Assembly (NCBI RefSeq): GCF_000149955.1
Contig: NC_030990.1
Location: 806,001-870,000 of the forward strand
Direction of reading: 5' to 3'
Origin: Fusarium oxysporum f. sp. lycopersici 4287
Taxonomy: Eukaryota > Ascomycota > Sordariomycetes > Hypocreales > Nectriaceae
DNA: 64,000 nucleotides
Shown here: piece after piece, positions 48,101 through 58,870 of the stretch
Numbering within the stretch: position 1 is the stretch's first letter
How the letters are laid out: every line of letters starts with the position of its first letter
Translations under genes and position numbers: made by a program
Notes under the pieces: generated by a model
What the model was told of the DNA's origin: nothing
What the model saw: the letters and a program-made list of their open reading frames with translations, nothing else
Databases searched by the model: none

Positions 48101-49119
48101 GAAAGTCAACGTTGGAATTCTAGGGAGTTTGACGAACGTGCTTTGCTGCAAAAGGTCTGCCACGATTGGTTGCGTATGCATGTCGTCGACTCCCTCCACA
48201 ACGCCGAGTATCTTCCTGACCTGATACTCTGTGACGAATCTCACCTTGAAACGATAGCAAACCAACCTCGAGACGAGCTATCGTCCCCAGTTGTCGTGGT
48301 GTGTCGCAGTGCTGCGGTCGCTCGATCGCTTGACAGGTCACATAGGTCACAGCGCAAGCTCAATTGGGGATTGTTCAGTTTCATATCGCGCCCGTGAGTC
48401 ATCTGTTTGTTACTACTTGTTCCTTACCGCTGACGTTCTTATCTAGTGTGGGACCGAGGAAACTTGCCAAAGCTTTTGTTCTCTGCTTCAGGCGCTGGAC
48501 GAAATTACAAGCAACAGCTGCAGATCGCGCCAGCATCTCGACCAGACTCGACGAACCACCGACTGTATCGGCGGCAGAAACCGATCTTGTCCAACATGGG
48601 TCCGATGACAAGGACCGCGGCTATTTTGATATTGCTCCAACGCTGTCTCCTAAGAAGAGAAGGGCGCATTGGAATGACGATGGCACACAGACTCCGTTGC
48701 CATCAGTGCCCGCTTTGCAACTACCTACAATACCCCAGGATCAACGGTTCCTTCTGGTAGAAGACAATGCTATCAATATGAGGATCCTACAAACGTACAT
48801 GAAGAAGATGGGTGTGGAGTACGACTCGGCCTCGGATGGGCTCCGAGCTCTGGAGTGTTACAAAGCTCAAGAAGGGTGTTACAAGTGTATTTTGATGGAT
48901 ATTTCCATGCCAGTAATGGATGGGTTTGAGGCTACACGACAAATTCGAGGGTTTGAGAAGGCCTCAGATTTGCCACGAAGGCATATTGTCGCTATATCTG
49001 GCCTCGCCTCTAAGGATGCACAGGAGGATGCTTTTGCGAACGGACTGGATCTGTTTCTCTCCAAACCAGTGCAGCTCAAGGAGCTCAGTCGGATTCTCAA
49101 GAGTCGAGGGCTGATTTAG
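45101..49119 (+). CDS. Hybrid histidine kinase (GAF-HisKA-HATPase-REC), interrupted
   Basis: Exons 45101-45150, 45250 to 48393 (with a gap and foreign sequence inside), and 48447-49119. The intron phases agree. This is a cytosolic fungal two-component sensor with no membrane segment. A GAF-like domain (about 45350-45830; LRLGASRAMISLFDC, FYAGVPIRTRRGINIGVFCI) is followed by a Ser-rich linker. The H-box SHELRSPLHG is near 47095. The HATPase domain has NLCGNALKYT, DTGAGI and GAGLGLSLV. The receiver domain has LLVEDNAINMRIL, the phospho-Asp in CILMDISMPVMDG (about 48900) and a Lys in FLSKPVQ. Between 46379 and about 46785 there is a gap and then unrelated sequence with a stop in the kinase frame (46736-46738). 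As assembled the gene cannot encode one chain. The pathway and ligand are unknown. Confidence 0.82.
46379..46520. other. Assembly gap (142 N) inside the histidine kinase
   Basis: Unresolved bases right after a Ser-rich coding tract. The sequence on its right side does not continue the kinase. Confidence 0.99.
46521..46648 (-). pseudogene. SNU23: Antisense fragment resembling SNU23 N-terminus
   Basis: Read on the minus strand from about 46646, the translation includes GDTDFRKTYDLDEYAAKANE then REAKEKEEA. After skipping one base (46541) it continues KARYEA up to the gap. This matches, from memory of the family, the N-terminal segment of the U4/U6.U5 tri-snRNP zinc-finger protein Snu23 (FRKTYDLDEYA...KARYEAKLAG). 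Only about 40 residues are present; the zinc finger would lie in or beyond the gap. A full gene has no room here, so this is a misplaced or inserted piece. The alternative is a chance resemblance of a Lys/Glu-rich peptide, which I think unlikely given the DFRKTYDLDEYA core. Confidence 0.6.
46653..46785 (+). mobile_element. Copia-type retrotransposon polyprotein fragment
   Basis: In the frame starting at 46653 the translation contains IENVAHVPGFHWNLINTHSL, then EQQGLYFNTRTCWMEYSDGS. This fits the strand before the GAG-pre-integrase domain of Ty1/Copia polyproteins (consensus V-x-x-V-P-x-x-x-x-N-L-I-S-x-x-x-L-x-x-x-G). Only about 45 residues are recognisable. No LTR, integrase or reverse transcriptase is nearby. 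The frame joins kinase-like sequence near 46785 and abuts the SNU23-like piece on the left. Confidence 0.55.
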
Positions 49120-49624
49120 GCAGGACTGGGATATTGAAGGATACGAACACGAAGCGAACACGATACCACGACTTTTTTTTTAGGGATTACTTTTGTAGAT
49201 TTCTTTTGAAGGCTCTGGCGTTGATGCGGTTTTATCCGCTGTATAATATAATACCCAGGCATGAATTTGTGAGGGAGGGTCTTGTTGTGGCATATGTTAC
49301 TAGACAGCATAGAACGCAGGCGCAAACGGGTTCTTATCTGGGAGGAAGCTGCATTGGGAAATAAGAAATACGAGTTACTTTGAGCCAGAATGAATAGGCA
49401 TTGAAAGATTTTGTTTATTGTTTTGTGTTTGTTGGTGAATCAGGTTGAAAGTCCTAATTGAGACTCCGCCCGTCTGAAGCATTGGTCAAGAAACATCCAC
49501 TTCACCTACATCTACATCTGCGGGTCAATTGAGAAAGTGCCACCTCAATCAGTGCCCTCTCCAGTCCAGCATAAAGTAGGCAATCGCCAAACAATTACCT
49601 TCCTTTCAAACGGGCATCGTCGGA
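49120..49624. other. Intergenic
   Basis: 3' flank of the kinase gene and short promoter of the chitinase gene. No feature recognised. Confidence 0.55.
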
Positions 49625-50932
49625 ATGATTTTCCAATGGCATCTGCTATTCCTGGCGCTGGTGACCGCGACTGCCATATCTCAAGCCGAGCCATTCCGTT
49701 GCGTTATGTATCTCACAGGGTAAATGCACCTCCCTCGTCGCCAAGCAATAACTTCGGAATATTCACTGACTGAAATTTTAGACAACATGATATTGTCCCA
49801 TCAAAAAGCGCACTTCAAGATGTCTCGCATGTCATTCTGGCATTCATGCGCTCCGAGACCTTCAATGTTGACAACAAACCTCACGACTATCCGCTGTTCA
49901 CCTCTGTTTCTGGTGTCCGCAAAAGGTTCCCTGGCGACACCAAAGTAATGGTAGCTATCGGAGGATGGGGCGATACTCAAGGTTTCGAGGAAGCGGCCAA
50001 GAATGAAACCACGCGGAAGCGGTGGGCACGCCAGGTTGCGGCTATGGTCACTGCGACGGGCGTTGATGGCATCGACATTGACTGGGAGTATCCCGGGTAA
50101 GGAATATTGCAATCTTGGTCATTACTAGGTACATACTGACTGCAACAGAGGCAACCGTGATGATTACAAGCAAATTCCCAACTCTGAGCGCGAATGGGAA
50201 ATCAATGCATTTGTATCGCTCCTCCAGGAGCTGCGTGCCGCTATTGGTCTCGACAGACTTCTTTCAGCGGCTGTTCCGGGTAAAGAGGTCGATTTGATGG
50301 CCTTTACGCCCACCACCGTTCCAAAGATCATGAAAGAAGTCGACTTCCTCAACATCATGACATACGACCTGATGAACCGCCGAGATGTCGTGACTAAGCA
50401 TCACAGCGGTGTCTCAGATTCTCAAGACTCAATCCAGCGTTATATCGACCGGGGCGCATCACCGAGTCAGCTCAATCTTGGGTTCGGATACTATGTCAAA
50501 TGGTTCATGACCGAAGAATGCTCACAGGGAGAGATTCTTGGGTGCCCTACTCAATTGCTTGAGGATCCTGAGACCGGAGCTGATCTAGGCAAGACAGGCG
50601 GCTTTAGCTGGCATGACGAGATCCCTCAGGACGTATCTATATCGTTTAAACATGCGAGAACCGCTGGGAAGTATGATGAAGACGGAAGCTATTTTTATTG
50701 GGACGAGAAGGAGTGGCGATGGTGGACCTTTGACACTAAAAAGAGCATTCAGACAAAGTTTAGCCATGTCGTGCCGGAGCTCGGAGTTGGGGGAGTTTTT
50801 GCTTGGGGCATTGGAGAAGATGCACACTCATTTGAGCATTTCAAAGTCACGGCCGAGGAAGTTCGCAAGATCCGGAAGGGGCATGCAGTTGAACACAACT
50901 ACATGAAAGATGGGGACAAGGACGAGTTGTAA
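49625..50932 (+). CDS. Secreted GH18 chitinase
   Basis: Exons 49625-49719, 49782-50096 and 50149-50932 give 397 aa, all phases matching. A signal peptide is clear (MIFQWHLLFLALVTATAISQ). The family-18 catalytic motif is intact in GVDGIDIDWEYPG with the proton-donor Glu at about residue 134. The upstream strand motif KVMVAIGGWG, the MTYDLMNRRD segment and the late barrel strand GVGGVFAWGIGED with its Trp are also present. It hydrolyses chitin (beta-1,4-GlcNAc) in the wall or outside the cell. No chitin-binding module or GPI signal is seen; the tail is hydrophilic (KDGDKDEL). It is a single-domain enzyme of ordinary size. The final KDEL-like but imperfect end (DEL) could hint at ER retention, but this is weak. 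Confidence 0.9.
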
Positions 50933-51701
50933 TGTGGCATACATAGAAAAGCGCGAGCAAAAGTTTGGGTAGCAGTGAGATGCTATGACAGCATGGCTTA
51001 CCCATGCATGCACATGCATGAATCGCCGACTTTCGATTGAACGGTTCGCCAACTTTATTCATGCGCCTTCCAAAGATGCTCGATATCTCGACCGGGTTAT
51101 GCGTGGTGGCTACGGCAAGGGTTCAATTAAGCTAGGTTTCGGCAAATCACAAGGTCCATACTAAACACGCCTCTAGCTGAACGGTTCAGTGTAACGCTGC
51201 TAAGCTTATCCTTAGCCTCCCCCTCCAACGACGCCCACGTCTCCTCCACACGTGCTTGTCAAAGATGCCCATCTCGTACGGACTTTGCCTACTGCTAGCT
51301 CCGGGGACCTTGTGCTCTTTGCAGAAGCTGGCCTGCAAGTGCTGTGATCTGCGATGTGATTGCTCAATTCGTCTCTTCTAGGCCGATAATCAACACCGAA
51401 GGTTCAACAAAAACCACATCCTGTAGGGGTGTTCTTTGTGAATGGGCTTGTTCCTGGGAATCCTGCGACGTCATCTCGGTGCATTGCCCAGAAAGGTCTA
51501 TCGGGATGGGTATCAGTGTGCAGTTCTCTCGTCCATAAAGCCTGGTGAGCGCCCAGGTAGCGTCGAAAAGTTTTGGTGTTTGGTCAAGCCTCAGTCTCGA
51601 TTAAGGCCTCAATTGCTGGTTCTCGCCAAGCCTTGTCGGTGTCTCTTGTTCCATTGAACCTGCTTGCTCCTCTGTCAATCAATTGACTTGTCCTGTTCGC
51701 C
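50933..51701. other. Intergenic
   Basis: Promoter region of the next gene; a CT-rich leader lies just before 51702. No other feature. Confidence 0.55.
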
Positions 51702-52964
51702 ATGCGTTTCTCTACTCCTCTCGTGGCCGGCCTTGCGGTCGTCAGCCCTGCCGTGGCTGCTCCCAGCCCCAGCTATGGCGATAAGGAGTTGTTCAAGACT
51801 GTCAAGCCAATCAAGCAAATTGAGCTCGGCCCTCGACCCTACTACCTCGTCAACGACATGGACGAGGGTTCGCTGAAGAAGAAGCTTCAATCGTGCTCGG
51901 AGAAGCCTCAGAAGCCTTCTCAGTGGTCAATCGCCCACCGTGGCGGTGGTACTCTTCAGTTCCCTGAGCACTCTCTCGAGTCGAACCTGGCTGGTGCTCG
52001 AATGGGTGCTGGTATCCTCGAGTGCGATGTTGCTTTCACCAAGGATCGCCAGCTCGTGTGCCGACACTCTCAGTGCGATCTCCACTACACGACCAACATC
52101 GTTACGATCCCCGAGCTTAACAAGAAGTGCACCCAACCGTTCAAGCCCGCCAAGGATGGCAAGCCTGCTTCTGCCAAGTGCTGCACCAGCGACATTACCC
52201 TCAAGGAGTTCAAGACTCTCTGCGCCAAGATGGAGGGCTTCAATGCCACTGCCACCAACGCTGCCGACTTCCTCCACGGTACTCCTCCTTGGCGAACCGA
52301 TCTGTACGCTACTTGCGGTACAGTTCTGAGCAACAAGGAGCACATTCAGCTCACCAAGCGCCTTGGTCTGAAGCATACTCCTGAGCTCAAGACACCCGAG
52401 GTCAAGATGCCCTTCGACGGTGACTATACCCAGAAGAAGTATGCTCAGCAGCTCATCGACGAGCACAAGCAGGCTGGTGTCAAGCCTAGCGATGTGTATC
52501 TCCAGAGCTTCCTGTACGACGACATTCTGTACTGGCTCAAGGCCGAGCCTGAGTACGCTCGTCAAGCCATGTATCTCGACGAGACGGGCGACACACCCGA
52601 GACCTTCGAGAAGGCCGTTGCCAACCTCACTCGCTACAAGGAGGATGGGGTTCGGTACATCGCCCCACCCCTGCCTTATCTCGTCACACCCGGCAAGAAC
52701 GGAAAGATCGTTCCCAGCGCGTACGCCAAGAAGGCGAATGAGCTTGGTCTCAAGATCATCACCTGGACTCTGGAGCGATCTGGTCCTCTGAAGAACGGCG
52801 CGGACGGCAACTATTATTACACTACTATTGCTAAGCTCATCAACAATGATGGTGATGTGTTTAACTTGTTGGATGTCTTCCGGGAGATTGGTGTTGCTGG
52901 TGTCTTCTCGGATTGGAGCTCGACCGTTACTTACTATGCCAATTGCTTTGGTCTTAAGCTCTAA
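51702..52964 (+). CDS. Secreted glycerophosphodiester phosphodiesterase
   Basis: A single exon of 420 aa. A signal peptide is evident ([20 protein letters not shown]). The GDPD TIM-barrel begins near residue 75 with WSIAHRGGG (His79, Arg80), then FPEHSLESN (Glu89), [12 protein letters not shown] (Glu107 and Asp109, metal ligands) and VCRHSQCDL (His122). These are the expected catalytic and Ca/Mg-binding residues. It would cleave deacylated glycerophospholipids (for example glycerophosphocholine) to glycerol 3-phosphate plus alcohol outside the cell. Several Cys pairs (KCCTSD, TCGT) suggest disulfides. The codon choice is strongly C-ending and Lys is mostly AAG, more than in neighbouring genes, which fits high expression. 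Confidence 0.9.
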   Translation: MRFSTPLVAGLAVVSPAVAAPSPSYGDKELFKTVKPIKQIELGPRPYYLVNDMDEGSLKKKLQSCSEKPQKPSQWSIAHRGGGTLQFPEHSLESNLAGARMGAGILECDVAFTKDRQLVCRHSQCDLHYTTNIVTIPELNKKCTQPFKPAKDGKPASAKCCTSDITLKEFKTLCAKMEGFNATATNAADFLHGTPPWRTDLYATCGTVLSNKEHIQLTKRLGLKHTPELKTPEVKMPFDGDYTQKKYAQQLIDEHKQAGVKPSDVYLQSFLYDDILYWLKAEPEYARQAMYLDETGDTPETFEKAVANLTRYKEDGVRYIAPPLPYLVTPGKNGKIVPSAYAKKANELGLKIITWTLERSGPLKNGADGNYYYTTIAKLINNDGDVFNLLDVFREIGVAGVFSDWSSTVTYYANCFGLKL

Positions 52965-53672
52965 GGCTGAGATTAGATAAGTAGAATTTAGACTTTGAAG
53001 AAAAGTGATTGAGCTGAGTTCTGTTGTTTTTGTGAGGACTGTGTGGCGTGCGTTTCATCTGAGACGATAATGTTTAACCGTTATGGTTATGTAAAGGTTA
53101 TAACCACCAAGACGGCCAACGAGTACAGAATTTATCTCGTTAAAATCCAATATCTTCAATGTCTTTGACCTGATATTTTCTTATATCAGTATTTACAAAA
53201 AGATTGGACGGTGGATGTTTCTTGATTGGGCGATGTCTCGATATGGCAATTCTCCACGGCCCTAAATCTTCAGGGTAAGTCTCCCCTGCCAATGACATGT
53301 CGCACTATTCGAATGCAAGTGATAAAGAGAAATCGAACGCACTTTGGGGCATACAAGCCGTTTTTATTGGTTATCAATATTGTTAAGATTGCAAGTGACC
53401 AATTCCTCGGAATATCGCCCCCATGAAGCTATGCCTGTCTTGCACCAAGGGCTGTCTCTGGCTAACCCGTCATCCTCACCAATGAACTACCTGGCAGGCT
53501 CCCCCGGATTTTCGTCCTTTACCCCAGATTTTGAATGATGCTATAAATCTACAGTTGCATTGAAATGTGACTTGTCACACGTGAATCCCTCTCCATCTCT
53601 TGTCTTGGCGGCATTGTATCTCTATCACGACACACGTTGGTCTCAGTGGTGAGAGTCTGTCTGTCGTCTGGG
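52965..53672. other. Intergenic
   Basis: AT-rich 3' flank and promoter; no gene recognised. Confidence 0.55.
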
Positions 53673-54662
53673 ATGCATCTCTCAGTGATACACACCAGGG
53701 AAGATGGGCTGGTATATAGCCCCAAGGCAGTTCTAGTCATTGTACGTCAGTTCAACCATGAGCTTGGGTAACGCTGACCGTTCCAGGCCACCTCTACTCT
53801 TGCTCTATACAATGCATGCGAGCTTCTCGCCTTGATCTTCACCACCTTCAAACGCCATCATGGCCTTTACTTCTGGAGTCTTCTAGTGACCACCTTGGGC
53901 GTGTTTCCGTATGCGTTGGGATGGCTCCTTGGATACCTTGATATCGTGAGCACCGACGCGAGTAAGGCCATCGCGTCGCTCGGTTGGATCGTACTCGTTA
54001 GTGGCCAATCCGTGGTACTGTATTCACGACTGCACTTGGTACTGAACAACTTGAGAATACAGCGCGCTGTGCTATGGATGATTGTGATCAACGGCGCGAT
54101 ATGGCACACGACGCAGACAGCACTGCTATTCACTATTGGACCGAGTGTTGATGGCAACAATCCCTCGCGCATATTCGTCGCCATCGAGAAAACTCAAATG
54201 ACTTTCTTCTGTGCACAAGAGTTTGTCATCTCAGGACTCTACCTCTGGGGCACGATCGATATCCTACAGACGTCCCTGGGCAACAAGCAAAAGACAATGT
54301 GGTATCTTCTAATCATCAACCTCCTCATCGTAGCCATGGACATAGCTCTCCTCATCATCATGTACAAGGACCACTATACGATCGAACAAGGCGTCAAACT
54401 CGTCATATACTCCATCAAACTCAAGCTCGAGTTCGCTGTCCTTGGAAAACTAGTCGACGTTGCTCAGAGCCGCGGAGGATCAAGTGTTTCGGAAACACAT
54501 CCAGCTCGCTTCATCGAGATGCACGCTCGGGAACATGGAAGAAGTGACAACCTCCCAGAAATAGTGCACCTTGAGAACACGACTACACGGAGGATGGCCG
54601 ATGATGAGGAGAGCATGCGCCATCTTTATGACGATGCGATCAAGCAGATATACAAAGGCTGA
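53673..54662 (+). CDS. Seven-helix fungal integral membrane protein
   Basis: Exons 53673-53741 and 53787-54662 give 314 aa. The 45-nt intron has a GTACGT donor, a GCTGAC branch and a TTCCAG acceptor. Splicing produces VLVIATSTLALYNACELLAL, which continues the first membrane helix in frame. About seven hydrophobic segments follow (for example FWSLLVTTLGVFPYALGWLL and YLLIINLLIVAMDIALLIIM). A hydrophilic, charged C-terminal tail of about 75 residues comes last. The arrangement matches the large family of fungal plasma-membrane proteins often labelled integral membrane protein (DUF7703-like). The role is unknown. The start is uncertain because the predicted first exon is short; an earlier ATG could apply. 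Confidence 0.72.
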
Positions 54663-55612
54663 GGCATGACTAGCCAATCGCATCTTGATTTGGGTCTCTT
54701 GCAGGGCGAGCGAGATTTGTCAGGAGAGAGGATGTTTGCATAAGCATCGGAATAATTTAGCTGAGACGATGCTAAGTAGTGATTGTAAGAAGCTAGGCTC
54801 GGTATGTCCCCGCAGGATGTTCAGCCTTGAAGTGATCCATGCGTGGATTGTTAGCGAGTTCAGCTGTGAAGATGATGTATGGTTCTAGAAGTGGTAAGAT
54901 GCTGTGGGACAGTTGATCATATAGTGAATAGGGACTACGAGGCATGATCACTGATGTGCAAGATTTGGTCACACGAACTGCACGGTCAAAGATATCAGAT
55001 CTCATATCACAATGATCTCAAATATTCTCCGGCCGGGCGATGCGATGCAATCCTTGCCGCTGATCTTCCACAGTGGACCATCACCGACTCTTCAAATGCT
55101 TCTAGCTCTGCAACACATCCCAGATCACAAGATGGTCTGTCCTCATCAAATACCGCCGTACTCCTTCAGTGGCCCGAAAAGGCGGTCTCGCCGGATGAAA
55201 CCTGTTGTTTCGAAGGACTTGGTCGGGGCGTTTGTTGGATTGTGCTGGTTTGAGTATCATGTTATAGAAGGAAGAACGTCGCATGTTGGAATCTTCACAT
55301 GTTGTTTCTCTTCATTCTTGGTCTTGGTATCGTTCTTCTTTTGTTTTGGATTTATTAATCTTCTGCGTCTGGTGCGCGCTTATTCATGATTGTATTGATA
55401 ACCTATTATCGATTCGATATCGAGGTATACAATAGGCTTGTAATATTCTCCCCTACCCCTTATTATTATCCCGAAACCAGGTCTATTCTCGACACTCATT
55501 AATCGCCAAGACGAACCGTATCTATCCACTCTCTTGAACATCTTCAACAACCAACGAGTTCATCGGCCACAATAACAAGCGTGTTGGTAACTCGCAGGCC
55601 ATCGAGGCCGCC
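54663..55612. other. Intergenic
   Basis: About 950 bp; short open frames only, with no protein motif. CT-rich leader before 55613. Confidence 0.5.
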
Positions 55613-57135
55613 ATGTCCGCATTCCCCATAGTAGACGGCGTGACAGTCGCTATCCCACCACCCGAGGGTTATGTGGTCAACTTTGATCATCCTCTACAAC
55701 GACATGCCATAGAGTCATACGTGATCTCAGGCATAGGCACAGCACTCGCTTTTCTTTTCTTTTTCCAGTATTTATATGTCAAACTCTGGGTTTTACGTAA
55801 ACCCGATGGGGAGACGGGTAAGACCCTTGCGCCGATCTGGATTAAGTTGTCATCCGCTAAGAATAAGAAGCCTGCCTTGTAATTGCGTGGATCTTCTCCA
55901 TAGCGGTTCAGGTCGTCTCTCTCAGTAAGTTTCCCACTGAATAAGCCCTGGTAGATGGAACATTTGTTGACTGGTCTCAGGTTCATTCATCCTCGGGGTA
56001 ACAGGAGTACATGCTTGGGAACTCCCTCTCGAAAAGTTCAACGAAGGGAATCAGGTAAGATCCCTAGCAAACCTTGGCGGACATCTTGCTAATAATGCCC
56101 AAGCTCACCTTCATATCCCCCATCCTATACGCAGTATGCACTGCCTGCTCCAAAATGGCGCTGGCGCTATTCTACCGAAGGCTTTCACCGCAGAGATGGT
56201 GGAAATGGAGCGTGTACAGCGTTTTCTTCCTCGTTGCTGGCTATAACCTGGCCATCCTGCTGGTGATTCTCTTCGGCTGTACACCGTTCAAGAAAAGTTG
56301 GGATCTCACGATACTCGAAGGATCATGCGTAGATCGAGGAGCTGTGTATATCTGTACAGCGGCCCTGGGCATTCTTTCAGATCTCATCCTTCTTGTCATG
56401 CCCTTGCCGATGATTTTGCAGCTACAGATGCCACGACGGCAAAAGGCTGGCCTTGTGGTATTGTTTGTCATTGGTTCTGCGTAGGTGATTCTCAATTGAG
56501 GAAGCTGGCACTTGCTAACTGATGAGACAGAACACTTGTAACGTCTGTGGTTCGACTAGTACTACTGGTTCCCAATAGTTGATGCAAATGACTACACCTG
56601 GGTTCTCTCCAGTGCGGTGGTTTGGATGTGAGTACGATTCTATCATGGTATAGCAGTGACTAACAAGCCCAGCTTTGTTGAAGCCAACCTCTTGATTATA
56701 TGCGCGTCGCTGACGACGCTTCGACGATTCTTCATCCACGTCGCACCCAAGTTCATCGGCGAGCGCGGGTCATCAGTTCAATACTCTGCAGCCAGTAAAG
56801 GAACACGGCAACATCCATTCCACACAATAGGGAGCATTAGAAACAAAACCCGGAAGGATAGACTTGATGTTCAGATTGAGGATCCCGGATTCGACCTAAA
56901 GACAATCGTCCAGGCGCAGCCCGTGACGACCGAAGTCACGGCATATGAGACAGACGAACAGCCAGAACAGATGATACGGCACTTGCGGAGACAAGAGTCG
57001 GTGAATAAGTTTGGCGAGGCCGCCGTAAGGGCTCAGACTCAGATGTGGGATCCCCGCAACAGCAGCGATGATGAGGAGCGGGCGATTGTTCAGACGACAA
57101 CGGTGACAGTTGTATACGGGCCAAGAACTGAGTGA
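55613..57135 (+). CDS. Fungal rhodopsin-domain membrane protein (frame broken)
   Basis: Exons 55613-55817, 55871-55924, 55981-56054, 56104-56480, 56531-56627 and 56673-57135. All six junctions are in phase, and several introns show RCTRAY branch sites. The protein has seven helices and the family patterns of fungal rhodopsin-domain (PF20684-type) proteins: LVIAWIFSIAVQVVSL, VTGVHAWELPLEKFN, CTACSKMALALFYRRLSP and FVEANLLIICASLTTLRRFF. A cytosolic tail of about 120 residues is charged. In exon 5 the spliced frame reads TLVTSVVRL and then stops at 56580-56582, while the conserved-looking VDANDYTWVLSSAVVW lies one base on (+1). The extra base must fall between 56558 and 56582. These proteins are candidate receptors, with unknown ligands. 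Confidence 0.8.
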
Positions 57136-58337
57136 GACTGAGGCGCTTATTATTTATTAGCTTGTTCCAGATATACAATTCTTTGTCTAGTTCGTGGCCT
57201 GGTGACGGTTAATGCATACGTCAAGATGTGAGATGGTGTCGGCCAATCGTATCCTGAGAAGCCCAAAAGGTGCATATTCTGTCAGGCGATTTGAAACAGA
57301 TCTCTGCCAAGACTGAAACACGTCTGCTCTCAATTGCCGGGCCAAGTTAGAGTTGGACTGACTATGTCGGCGGCTGCAGTTGTTGAATCAATGGAACATC
57401 AACTTGACATCCTGGTAGAGAGAAAAGAGATGTCTTGGTCTACGGGTTTCAGCTGCCGAGCCAAGGCAGTGCATCCATCAGCCAAGCATTGGATGAATCA
57501 AAGCGCCTATGGCTATTGGCGACTATAGCTCCGGAGGGTTCCGATAGATGAAAAAAAGTCGTGTGCGTCACAAACTCTTGTCGTCGCTGTCAGAACATGA
57601 TGAGATGATGCTCTTTAACATTTCGCCCAGAACCAGCTAAGGAATGTGAATGTGAAGTAGGTCTCGTATTCGGGACATCACCCCAATTTACACTGAATTA
57701 AGCACTGCTGAGCCATCAACTGAGCCATGTTCAGCCACTAGATGACATCACGCACCCTGTAAGTACTAAGAAACCCTGCATTAAAACGTCAGATGTTTGG
57801 GTCTTAGCACCACGTCATTCGTGAGACGCCCTCGACAATGGAAGCAGGAAAAGCACATGAGCCACTCAAACGTCGTCGTCAGTGCAGATCTCGAGACATC
57901 CACTTCACCTCTGTTTGCCCTTGATTGGTCTGGGGGCTGCCTCTTGTGAGGGAAAGCTTCGCGCTTGGCTGTAGGTGACTGCCGAATACGCTATGGTTCA
58001 CTGACGTAGACGTTCTTAGCTGTAGCTGCTAACGGCTGGGCTGGCCTCGATCTTGGCTTGGGTGTCTTTCCTTGAATGGACCCATCCATGCCAGACCATG
58101 ACTGACACTGTCCGTCATTGACCATTCTTGCTAGACTGAACCCGAAGCTGCCGCCGTGGATTTAAATGCTATATCCCCCTGCTGGACCCCTCCTCTTGGT
58201 GACGATCACATCTCTCTTCTTCACCTCACATCACATCACTCTGCGCAGCAGCAAACCATCTATCTCGTCTTCAATCCGATAGATCTTTAATCTTCACCTA
58301 ACAAATTTCACCATACGACATCAGCATCGTATTCATC
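57136..58337. other. Intergenic
   Basis: About 1.2 kb with no gene. A CT-rich leader runs from about 58190 to the next ATG. Confidence 0.5.
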
Positions 58338-58870
58338 ATGGCTATGGGAATAATCACCATCATTCACGCCGTTTTGGCAGTCTTTCTCATCATCGAGTTG
58401 GGCCTCACCGCGTACCGTAAGTGCCGAACCTCTACTCACCTCGTTTCCCTCCAATGAGCTCTTCTAACAATTGCACAGTCGTCGATGCCACTTCTTCGTG
58501 GTGGAGTGATTCTCCTGCTTCGGTATCATTCCTGCTCTTCTGTGTCGTCTGGTCCATCCTCATGCTCCTCTACCTCGCCCTGACACCTCTCTTTGCTCCT
58601 CGTATGTACCACAACATGGTCGCTCTCGGTATTCTCGCCCTCACCACGCTCTTCTGGTTCGCCGGCGCTACCGCTCTCGCTGCTCACATCGGTGTGCCTC
58701 ACTGCCACGGGATCACAACCTGTCAATGCGCTCAAGCCGCCGTTGCTTTTGGTTACTTCATCTGGGCCATCTTTACTGGATTGACCATCATGGAGGCTCT
58801 TGCTTTCATGCGATCGCGCGGTCACTCTGCTCACGCTGATACCAAGCCCGGTCAACACTATGGTGCCTAA
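58338..58870 (+). CDS. MARVEL-domain membrane protein
   Basis: Exons 58338-58416 and 58479-58870 give 156 aa. Splicing closes the first extracellular loop as GLTAYLVDATSSWW. Four membrane helices are visible: MGIITIIHAVLAVFLIIEL, SVSFLLFCVVWSILMLLYLA, MVALGILALTTLFWFAGATA and AAVAFGYFIWAIFTGLTIM. The third loop carries a Cys-rich patch (HCHGITTCQCAQ) typical of fungal MARVEL proteins, and the short tail is His-rich (RGHSAHADTKPGQHYGA). Such proteins (Nce102/Fhn1-like and others) sit in plasma-membrane domains or vesicles. The size is normal for the family. Confidence 0.85.

Noticed and set aside
51927..52565. Minus-strand 212-codon frame inside the phosphodiesterase gene
   Set aside because: Caused by strong codon bias on the coding strand; the sense protein has all catalytic residues.
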